From NCBI RefSeq assembly GCF_000302595.1, contig NZ_JH947127.1, positions 388,116 to 452,115 on the forward strand: 64,000 nucleotides of DNA. The letters run 5' to 3'. A program made the translations under genes and the position numbers. Origin of the DNA: Pedobacter arcticus A12. GTDB lineage: Bacteria; Bacteroidota; Bacteroidia; Sphingobacteriales; Sphingobacteriaceae. The notes under the pieces are model-generated. The model was given only the letters and a program-made list of their open reading frames with translations. It had not been told where the DNA came from and ran no database searches. Below, piece by piece: positions 37,245 to 44,875 of the stretch; position 1 is the stretch's first letter, and every line of letters starts with the position of its first letter.

Positions 37245-37289
37245 GGTTGTTTACTACATGCCGATATGTTGGTAATCTGGTAAACAACC
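37245..37289 (+). terminator. Hairpin after the first NAGPA gene, no T tract
   Basis: GGTTGTTTAC (37245-37254) pairs perfectly with GTAAACAACC (37280-37289); the stem extends imperfectly outward (AGGaTTTa against gAAACCT). Loop of 25 bases. No T run follows, so it may be a partial terminator or an RNA-processing or stabilising site. Confidence 0.5.
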
Positions 37290-37402
37290 GAAACCTGATT
37301 GATGTATTGAAACATTATGCATCAAGCCACTATGTGCTGTCTTTTAGATTAAGCATCGGGTAATTGCGTGAGATAATTTCAAATATTATTCAAATAAACA
37401 AG

Positions 37403-37422
37403 GTCATAATTCTAATTATGAC
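37403..37422. promoter_or_regulatory. Perfect 20-bp palindrome upstream of the NHL gene
   Basis: GTCATAATT-CT-AATTATGAC, with nine perfectly complementary bases on each side. It is located 55 bases before the ATG at 37477, where an operator would be expected. The regulator is unknown. Confidence 0.5.
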
Positions 37423-37476
37423 AGAAAGGATTTAACCAGTTCTAACCATTTCAAATTAAAACTTAAGATTATAATT

Positions 37477-39084
37477 ATGAAAAAAATTTACAGTGTATTA
37501 TTTGTGCTCATTATGATATGCGCAAGCAACATTACAAAGGCTCAAATTTATTATGTTTCAACTTACGGAGGAACTAGCGCCGGAAACCCAACAGATGATG
37601 TTATCGCTAGTGTGAAATTTAGAAGTCCGGAGCGACTAACTTATGATAATGACAGCAATATGATTGTGGTAGATCGGGGAAACCACGTTATTCGGAAAAT
37701 AACCCCTGCGGGCTTAGTAACTACCATAGCAGGTAGCGGAACAGCAGGATATAAAGACGACAATGGGACCAGCGCTCAATTTTCTAATCCTTGGGGAGCT
37801 GTTGTGGATGCTACTGGAAACATTTATGTTGCTGACCGCGATAATTTCAGAATTCGTAAAATAGCACCAAATGGAGACGTAACTACACTTGCTGGTTCGG
37901 CGGCTGTTACAGGGGTGGATAACGACAACCCTCTATTGGCAAGTTTTAAACAACCTTTAGATGTAATTTTTGACAACAACGGCAACCTACTTGTTGCAGA
38001 TGGAGTTGGACACAAGATCCGCAAGATAGCAACAGACGGAAAGGTAACTACACTTGCAGGAACTGGCGTTACAGGTTTTAAAGATGACAGTAATCCTCTA
38101 CTTGCTCAATTCGCTTCACCATCTGGTTTGGGTATTGATAAAGATGGAAACATCCTTGTAGCAGACAGAATCAACAATAGGATCAGAAAAATAAATTCAA
38201 CAAATAATGTATCTACCATCGTAGGTTCTGGTACAAAAGGAACAGTAGATAATAATTCACCGTTGTTAGCACAACTATCTGAGCCCTATTATGTAGATGT
38301 AGATGCTGATGGAAATATGTATGTCGTAGAATTAGCACATACCATCCGGAAAATAGCAAGTGATGGAAAAGTAAGTGTTATTGCAGGAATCGGAGGTACT
38401 TTAGGTTTCTTAGATGGTAAAGGTAGCGACGCCAAGTTCTATAATCCAGCCGGATTATGTATCGCTAAAGACGGTACAATTTACGTTGCAGATGTAAGCA
38501 ACAACAAAATCAGAAAGCTATCCACAATAAATCCGTTACCTGTAAAGCTGGTTTCATTTCAAGGTAAATTAGACAAAGCAAATGGCATCACACTATCTTG
38601 GTCTACCGCTTCAGAACAAAACAATGCTTATTTCGAATTGCAAAAATCTAACGACGGTATTAACTGGTCTTTACTTCAAACCATCACAGGTAAAGGAAAC
38701 AGTGATCAATTACTTATTTATAGCTACGCAGATGTTTCTCCTTTTAACGGAAACAATTATTACCTGCTTAAACAAGTAGACTTTAACGGGAAAAGCAGTT
38801 TAACGGCACCCATCAACGTAAACTTTAATTTATCCCAAGTCAATAAACTAAGCGCTTATTATAATAATGGTGCACTAGCAATAACTGCTCAAGGGTTTAC
38901 TAACGGAAATGGGCAAATTGTTGTTCGTAACCTAAACGGCCAAGTTATAACTTCACAAGACGTGAACCTAGTAAACGGCGTCAATGAATTTGCTGTACCT
39001 GTAAATTTGCAAAGTGGCTTATATGTTTTATCACTGCTTTCTACGTCAGGTAATCAGTCGTTGAAATTTGTTGCTAAAAATTAA
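37477..39084 (+). CDS. NHL-repeat beta-propeller protein with T9SS type A sorting domain
   Basis: A 535-residue secreted protein with signal peptide (MKKIYSVLFVLIMICASNITKAQ). Residues about 28-350 are six NHL repeats with the phrase IYVADRDNFRIRKIAPNGDVTTLAGS. Next is a linking Ig/fibronectin-like segment (about 352-450, PVKLVSFQGKLDKANGITLSW), and then a C-terminal sorting domain (about 455-535, VRNLNGQVITSQDVNL ... LQSGLYVLSLLS). The last domain indicates export through the type IX secretion system and anchoring or release at the surface. NHL propellers bind proteins, RNA or sugars; no catalytic residues are visible. Confidence 0.85.
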   Translation: MKKIYSVLFVLIMICASNITKAQIYYVSTYGGTSAGNPTDDVIASVKFRSPERLTYDNDSNMIVVDRGNHVIRKITPAGLVTTIAGSGTAGYKDDNGTSAQFSNPWGAVVDATGNIYVADRDNFRIRKIAPNGDVTTLAGSAAVTGVDNDNPLLASFKQPLDVIFDNNGNLLVADGVGHKIRKIATDGKVTTLAGTGVTGFKDDSNPLLAQFASPSGLGIDKDGNILVADRINNRIRKINSTNNVSTIVGSGTKGTVDNNSPLLAQLSEPYYVDVDADGNMYVVELAHTIRKIASDGKVSVIAGIGGTLGFLDGKGSDAKFYNPAGLCIAKDGTIYVADVSNNKIRKLSTINPLPVKLVSFQGKLDKANGITLSWSTASEQNNAYFELQKSNDGINWSLLQTITGKGNSDQLLIYSYADVSPFNGNNYYLLKQVDFNGKSSLTAPINVNFNLSQVNKLSAYYNNGALAITAQGFTNGNGQIVVRNLNGQVITSQDVNLVNGVNEFAVPVNLQSGLYVLSLLSTSGNQSLKFVAKN

Positions 39085-39175
39085 TGACGGCGTAAAAAAA
39101 TAATTGCTTTTAAAATAGCTCAAAATGTATCTGTGTTATTTATCGATACTTTAAAATTCATATATTTTTTCAAAA

Positions 39176-39207
39176 ACACCCTGAAACGACCAATCGGATC
39201 AGGGTGT
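39176..39207 (+). promoter_or_regulatory. Hairpin in the leader of the second NAGPA gene
   Basis: ACACCCTGA (39176-39184) pairs with TCAGGGTGT (39199-39207) around a 14-base loop, 18 bases before the ATG at 39226. No T tract on the plus strand. It may be a processing site between the NHL and NAGPA genes; on the minus strand it is followed by TTTTT, so it could also act as a terminator in that direction. Confidence 0.5.
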
Positions 39208-39225
39208 ATAAACTCTAAATTAGTT

Positions 39226-41220
39226 ATGAAAAAAAAATATTTATTAAGTATAGCCATGTGTTTCATATGCTTATATTCCTATGCTCAATACACTTTAGTT
39301 TCAACTAAACGGATATCGCCAGGAGCAGTTTACAAACAATATACATCAACAAGTCCAGCGCTAAAAATATCGCTGATGGAAATCTCACTATCAGAACCTA
39401 CCATAAAATTACAGGTTGTTAAATCTGCTGGAGTAATTAATGGCGATACCCAAACGGTCTCAACCATGTACTCAACACATGATAATATTAAATACCACGA
39501 TGTTGTGGCCGGAATTAACGGAGATTTTTTTACCAGTACTTCTACCTATCAAAATCCCAGACACATGTTGATAGGCGATGGCGAAATATTATGGGATACC
39601 GTAAGAAACCAATCTGTGTTTGGTATAACCGAAGGAAATATTCCATTCATTGAAAAACTTACCGAAAACTACAGTGTAAAAGCAGGAGTGTCCACGTTTC
39701 CTTTTAATCAGATCAATCGAAATCGAGGTTTAAACCAAATGGTAATGTATAACCGGTTTTATGGAAACACAACTAAAACCTCAGCTGGGGGTACAGAAAT
39801 AAAAATTATTCCAGTTGCAGGTAAAGAAGGTTGGAAAGCCAATGCTATAGTCTCATGTAAAGTATTAGCAAAGTCAAGTGCGGGGAACATGAGTTTTCTA
39901 GACGGAGAAGCTGTTTTATCTGGCCTTGGTGTAGCAAAGAGTTTCTTAGATAATTTAAATGTTAATGATATAATTTCTTTAGATCTAAACGTTTTATCAG
40001 CTTCTAAAGGTATCAGCGATATCAAACAATTAACAGGCGGTTATCCTAAAATTGTTTCCAATGGAACTAATTACGCAACAGCCGGAATGGCTGATGAAGG
40101 CAGCCCTGCGGGCACTGTGGCAGCACCACGTACTGCAATTGGCTACAATCAGGCTAAAAACAAAATTTATTGGGCAGTTATAGATGGGCGGGCGCCAGGA
40201 GTAAGTGAAGGAGTAACCTTAAGTGAATTGGCAGACTTTATGATTTTTGCGGGTTGTTACCAATCTCTGAATTTAGATGGTGGAGGATCTTCCTCAATGG
40301 TAGCGAATGGAGAAGTAAAAAATAATCCTTCTGATGGTTCAGAAAGACTCATTTCTAACTCCATATTAGCCTACTTAACTACTTTAACTTTAGATGATTT
40401 TGAAGACGGTGTTGGGCACTTTAATAGAGCACCTACATATGACCCCGCTACCGTTGGAGTTTCAACCAGTTCAGTTGCGGTACCAGCACTCACTGCTCAT
40501 AGTGGAAACAACTCCTTAATTGTTAAATTATATGATGATCCCACAACAACTGCATCTTGGTATGTAAGATTACTTTCTGGAAGCGGAAATCCCGCATATA
40601 ATAGATATTTCAGCGGACAAGGAACTATAAGTTTCTGGTTAAAAACATCTACTGCAGGCACCAATCCTAAAGTAAGAATAAGATTAGATGATAACGATGG
40701 CACAGAAGTTTCCCCAATTTTAAATATCATTAACGATGGCGACTGGCATAAATATACTTGGAGTTTATCCAATTTTAATGGTTCTTCAACAGATGGAGGA
40801 AATGGTATACTCAACAGTACGGGAGCCCGACTAGATGCCATTGAATTTACACAGAATAACACTTCAAACACATGGTTTATCTTTTTAGATGATATTATGG
40901 TCGATAAAAACAGTGTTCAATCCACACAAATTCAGACTATAAAAAACCAACCTCTTACACTTGAAAAGTCTGCTATCTTACCTTCAAGTATAAGTATTTA
41001 CCCAAACCCCGCAAAAGATAATATTACAATAGCCCTAAATGACTCCAACATTAAGAAATTTGAGGTCGAAATATTTAATATGATGGGAGAGTCAGTTTTA
41101 AAAGATACCTATATAGGAAGTAAAACAACAATAGCTACCAATAAATTGAACGAAGGAGTATATGTTTTACACCTTAAGTCCAAAAATACTACTCAAACTT
41201 TTAAATTATTAATTCAATAA
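39226..41220 (+). CDS. NAGPA-type phosphodiester glycosidase with T9SS sorting domain
   Basis: From the ATG at 39226 (664 residues) it starts with a signal peptide (MKKKYLLSIAMCFICLYSYAQ); the frame to 39133 would add 31 residues and bury it. The catalytic domain (about 75-345) has VVAGINGDFFTSTS, APRTAIGYNQAKNKIYWAVIDGR and LNLDGGGSSSMVANGE, the same signature as the lipoprotein at 36333. Then a jelly-roll carbohydrate-binding-like domain (about 350-560, DDFEDGVGHFNRAPTYDP) and a C-terminal T9SS type A sorting domain (about 590-664, ISIYPNPAKDNITIAL). So this copy is exported by type IX secretion, while the other is a lipoprotein. Confidence 0.85.
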   Translation: MKKKYLLSIAMCFICLYSYAQYTLVSTKRISPGAVYKQYTSTSPALKISLMEISLSEPTIKLQVVKSAGVINGDTQTVSTMYSTHDNIKYHDVVAGINGDFFTSTSTYQNPRHMLIGDGEILWDTVRNQSVFGITEGNIPFIEKLTENYSVKAGVSTFPFNQINRNRGLNQMVMYNRFYGNTTKTSAGGTEIKIIPVAGKEGWKANAIVSCKVLAKSSAGNMSFLDGEAVLSGLGVAKSFLDNLNVNDIISLDLNVLSASKGISDIKQLTGGYPKIVSNGTNYATAGMADEGSPAGTVAAPRTAIGYNQAKNKIYWAVIDGRAPGVSEGVTLSELADFMIFAGCYQSLNLDGGGSSSMVANGEVKNNPSDGSERLISNSILAYLTTLTLDDFEDGVGHFNRAPTYDPATVGVSTSSVAVPALTAHSGNNSLIVKLYDDPTTTASWYVRLLSGSGNPAYNRYFSGQGTISFWLKTSTAGTNPKVRIRLDDNDGTEVSPILNIINDGDWHKYTWSLSNFNGSSTDGGNGILNSTGARLDAIEFTQNNTSNTWFIFLDDIMVDKNSVQSTQIQTIKNQPLTLEKSAILPSSISIYPNPAKDNITIALNDSNIKKFEVEIFNMMGESVLKDTYIGSKTTIATNKLNEGVYVLHLKSKNTTQTFKLLIQ

Positions 41221-41228
41221 TCTCACCA

Positions 41229-41258
41229 GAACAAGAAGCTTATCAAAGCTTCTTGTTC
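41229..41258 (+). terminator. Strong hairpin after the second NAGPA gene, no T tract
   Basis: GAACAAGAAGCTT (41229-41241) pairs perfectly over 13 bp with AAGCTTCTTGTTC (41246-41258); the loop is ATCA. No T run follows. It lies between two plus-strand genes 60 bases apart, so it may be an RNA-processing or attenuation point. Confidence 0.6.
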
Positions 41259-41279
41259 ATTCACTTAAATTATCAAAAA

Positions 41280-42152
41280 ATGAAAATTCTATTCAATACT
41301 CTTATTTTATTCATATTTATTGGCTTTTCTGCTATTGCTCAAAACAAAAAACTTAAAATCATCAGTTACAACGTATACGTAGGTATGTCGTCTGACAAAA
41401 CGGAAGGAAAAAAAGAGTTTGCTGAATGGTTTAAACAACAAAATCCAGACATTGTAGCTTTACAAGAAGTAACTGGATTTACGCAAACCAGCCTTGAAAA
41501 ATTCGCACAAAGCTACGGACATCCCTATGCCGTATTGCTGGTAGAAGGAGAAAAATATCCTGTTGCATTTACCTCTAAATATCCCATTACAAACGTAAAA
41601 AAGGTAATCGACAACATGGATAGAGGCTTTATCCAGGCCAATATACTCGGTCAAACATTTATAGTGCTCCATTTAAGCCCGTTCGATTATCAAACCCGAA
41701 GAAATGAGGTAGATTTAGTGTTAGCAACGATTAAAAATAATCCATCGATAAAAAACTGGGTAGTTATGGGCGATTTTAATTCTTTCGCCGCGATAGATTC
41801 CTTAGCTTACACTGATGGAGAGTTAATCGCCAATCTCAAAAAATACGAACAGAAATACGCCCCGATAAGAAAACTGGTAGATAATAAAATTGATTATTAC
41901 GTGATCAACAGGATGAACCAATCAAACTTTTATGATGCGTTAAAGCTATTCCATAAAGATTTTGTTAAAACAGTACATCCAAAACATTTTGCACCCGTTG
42001 GTTTGCCAGATGTACCTACAAGAATTGACTTTGTTTTTGTAAGTAAAGGACTAAAAAAGAACGTAAAAAGTGCTGAAGTATTGGTTGACGAGTTTACCGA
42101 CTCCCATTCAGACCACTACCCAATGATGATCGAGTTACAACTGAAAAAATAG
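41280..42152 (+). CDS. Secreted endonuclease/exonuclease/phosphatase-fold phosphodiesterase
   Basis: From the ATG at 41280 (290 residues) it begins with a signal peptide (MKILFNTLILFIFIGFSAIAQ); the longer frame to 41253 is unlikely because it starts inside the preceding hairpin. The EEP fold motifs are clear: IISYNVYVG, DIVALQEVTG (metal-binding Glu), VVMGDFNSF (Asp-Asn) and SDSHSDHYPMMIEL (Asp-His). Family members include DNases, sphingomyelinases and inositol phosphatases. The substrate here is probably extracellular and phosphorylated. It follows the second NAGPA gene and precedes an SGNH hydrolase by 21 bases. Confidence 0.88.
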   Translation: MKILFNTLILFIFIGFSAIAQNKKLKIISYNVYVGMSSDKTEGKKEFAEWFKQQNPDIVALQEVTGFTQTSLEKFAQSYGHPYAVLLVEGEKYPVAFTSKYPITNVKKVIDNMDRGFIQANILGQTFIVLHLSPFDYQTRRNEVDLVLATIKNNPSIKNWVVMGDFNSFAAIDSLAYTDGELIANLKKYEQKYAPIRKLVDNKIDYYVINRMNQSNFYDALKLFHKDFVKTVHPKHFAPVGLPDVPTRIDFVFVSKGLKKNVKSAEVLVDEFTDSHSDHYPMMIELQLKK

Positions 42153-42173
42153 CCCATAAAACCCAAACTAATC

Positions 42174-43238
42174 ATGAATAAGTATTGTATTCTTTTATTT
42201 GTCTTATTAACGAGTAGCCAAATTTTTGCCCAAGATGGTTTTAAATACACAGATGGTCATCTTTTAAATTTAAGGGGTAGTTCTTTCGCTTCCGAGGATG
42301 ACTACAACAGACTTGATTCGGTGCAAAGGTTACCATTGCCGGCTAGGGTGCAAGAATTAGCACAAAACTCTTCCGGTTTAACTATTAATTTCGAAACCAA
42401 TGCAAAGTCTATCCGGGTAAAATGGGAATTAGAAAAACTCCTAACGATATGGAATATGACTCCTGTAGCTATCAACGGTTTAGATTTGTATGCGTTTGAG
42501 AACAACAAATGGCAATACGTTGCATCTGCCCGTCCTACTGGCGAAAAAAATCGTGTTTTAATGGTTGATCAATTAGATGGCAGATCGCGTAAATATCGGC
42601 TACACCTTCCTTTGTATTCCAAATTAAACAAATTGGAAGTAGGTGTCCCAGATTCTTCTACTATTAAAGCATGGACACAATCTTTTACAGACAAAAGAAA
42701 GGTGGTTATTTATGGGTCTAGCATCACACAAGGTGCTTCTGCCTCGCGTCCGGGGATGGCGTATCCATCTATTATTTCCAGAAAAATGGGCCTTGAAGTT
42801 ATTAACCTCGGTTTTAGTGGCAGTGGTAAAATGGAGTTTGACATGGCAAAAACACTGGCAAAAATACCCGCAGCTGTTTATGTTTTAGATTGCGTACCAA
42901 ATCCAAGTCCACAACAAATTAAAGAAAGATCGTATGTTTTTATCAAATACTTACGTATTCAAAAGCCTCAAACTCCCATTATAATGATAGAAAGTGTTTA
43001 TAGGGAAACCGCTTATTGGAACAGCAAAACTAAAAGTATGGTTGAGCAGCAAAACCAAGAGTTTAGAAATACTTTTGACAAGCTCCATGCAGAAAACCCT
43101 AAGGGCATCTATTACATCAAATCTGCTAAACTAATGGGCACAGATCACGAAGCTACCGTTGACGGCACTCATTTAACAGACTTAGGCTTTATGCGGATTT
43201 CGGAGACTGTAATGAAATACCTAAAAAAAGCTTTATAG
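42174..43238 (+). CDS. Secreted SGNH/GDSL-type hydrolase
   Basis: A 354-residue exported protein with signal peptide (MNKYCILLFVLLTSSQIFAQ). The first half (about 25-165) is a beta-sandwich N-terminal domain as in two-domain SGNH hydrolases (CE3-like or SGNH_hydro_2 type). The second half has the catalytic Ser in IYGSSITQGASAS, the Gly-Asn-related block INLGFSGSGKMEFDM, VLDCVPNPSP, and the Asp-His dyad in DGTHLTDLGFMRI. It is probably an esterase or deacylase acting on acetylated or acylated glycan. Last gene of the locus. Confidence 0.87.
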   Translation: MNKYCILLFVLLTSSQIFAQDGFKYTDGHLLNLRGSSFASEDDYNRLDSVQRLPLPARVQELAQNSSGLTINFETNAKSIRVKWELEKLLTIWNMTPVAINGLDLYAFENNKWQYVASARPTGEKNRVLMVDQLDGRSRKYRLHLPLYSKLNKLEVGVPDSSTIKAWTQSFTDKRKVVIYGSSITQGASASRPGMAYPSIISRKMGLEVINLGFSGSGKMEFDMAKTLAKIPAAVYVLDCVPNPSPQQIKERSYVFIKYLRIQKPQTPIIMIESVYRETAYWNSKTKSMVEQQNQEFRNTFDKLHAENPKGIYYIKSAKLMGTDHEATVDGTHLTDLGFMRISETVMKYLKKAL

Positions 43239-43256
43239 CTAGAACTACACTCAAAA

Positions 43257-43298
43257 ACCGTGGAAACATCACTGTTTAGCTAATGGTTTTTCCACGGT
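43257..43298 (+). terminator. Terminator-like hairpin at the end of the locus
   Basis: ACCGTGGAAA (43257-43266) pairs perfectly with TTTCCACGGT (43289-43298) over a 22-base loop, 18 bases after the SGNH stop. No T run follows. Confidence 0.55.
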
Positions 43299-44875
43299 AA
43301 AAGAGTGTTACAAACCCATTCTCAAACGTTTATTCAACCGCCAAAAAACAACCGATTTTGCACTACGCTAAAAGTAAGATAAAACCAAAACGGTTGCATT
43401 CCTCTTCGTTTTTATAATGTAATTATCGTTGGATTTCGTCTGATTTCTCCCCAATCAGCAGCGCAAAAACCGAATACCATGAGCTGAAGAAAAATGCCTT
43501 TCTATTTAGCAGAAAACACCTTCCCTATCCGCTATCATTTCTATCTAAAACCCTAACGAAAAAAGAATAAAAAACACCAAGAAAACACTAGGTCTAGCGC
43601 TTAAATTTTTCTCAAAAACACAAGCTAAAAGCGAACATAAAATAAGCATTTACATTGCACTTAAAGCCTGCAAAAAAAACACGCAAAATCCCAGTGCAGA
43701 AACTGCTTATTTCGGAGGTTTAAGAACCGATAAAACACATCGTACTTGTCCCTTTTTATTACGTCTACAAGAACTTATAAAACAATTAACCGAAGTGGTA
43801 TCATCGGCCTTTGCTTTGGTTAAAATTTAAACCACTTATTGAATTGAGTTAAAAAACCTTTAAACATGGGAATAATAAAATTGAGAAACAGGTGTATCTT
43901 TCTATATTTTCACCAGTAATCAAAACAACTGCATCTCCAAAACAGCATCAAAAAAACGATTAAAAAACTTTAAGTGCATTTCGTTTTTACTGGGAATTCC
44001 CCATTAAATTTAAATAAAAATCTTAGTGTCGTGAGGTCTCTAACGAACCTAAAGAATAAAAAACCAAGAAGATTAGCTCAAAAACAAACAGTAAGATGTT
44101 CTAAAATTGCCTATTTCTAAAACACACAGTATCAAAAAAACAGAAATAACTGTACAAATTCCGCTTATTGTATTGACAAATCAACCTTCAAAAGGGAGTG
44201 CTTTTGATTAATAAATTTACTTTTCTTTTGCCTAAAAAATAAAAACATACACTACAAAATCCAAAATAGGGATTAAAGTCAAACATAAAATCTCCAGAAA
44301 AAAGTCAATTCCAAACAATAAACCTTCTTCTTTTCTGAAGAGCAAACACAAAAAAATCGTAAATAATAGATTAAATAACGCATTTATTTAAAAACATAAA
44401 ACACACTAAGCCATATCTATAATACAACCAATCTAAAACAAAAAAGCGTCCTTAACGTACAAAATAAATATAGTTACAGCGACCAAAAACCAAGAACTTT
44501 TAGCTGATTTATTTATAAAATATATGGAAACTTTTTAGATCTACGCCAGCTTATTAATATTTGACGCCTCAATTCTGTAAACAAACTTTAATTATTTCTG
44601 GAAATAACTTCAAAAAAAACGTCAATTCACAACTTACTTGGTGTATAAATTATCCATAAAATTGTTTACTTTACAACAGCAATAGCATTACATAAAACAC
44701 ACTAAATAACAGATAAAAAAGCTAATTATTAGCCTAAAGAACATAAATCACAAACAATTACATTTCATTTAATTAATTGATAATCAAAATAAAAAGGATT
44801 CTATATAAATAATAAGTTTATAATAACTAAATATTACCAGTTGATAATCACTAAAAAAATTAGCAATCAAATTAT
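43299..44875. other. AT-rich gene-poor region of about 1.6 kb
   Basis: No gene with a normal start. One plus-strand frame, 43549-43830, is open for 93 codons with no ATG; its tail LLRLQELIKQLTEVVSSAFALVKI looks protein-like, so it may be an old gene fragment. From about 43850 the sequence is mostly A/T with short broken frames. The extreme composition could mark decayed or foreign DNA. I see no repeat, tRNA or recombinase that would explain it. Confidence 0.4.

Noticed and set aside
39176..39207. A minus-strand terminator for a gene to the right.
   Set aside because: No minus-strand gene exists in that region; the hairpin is better explained as part of the plus-strand leader.
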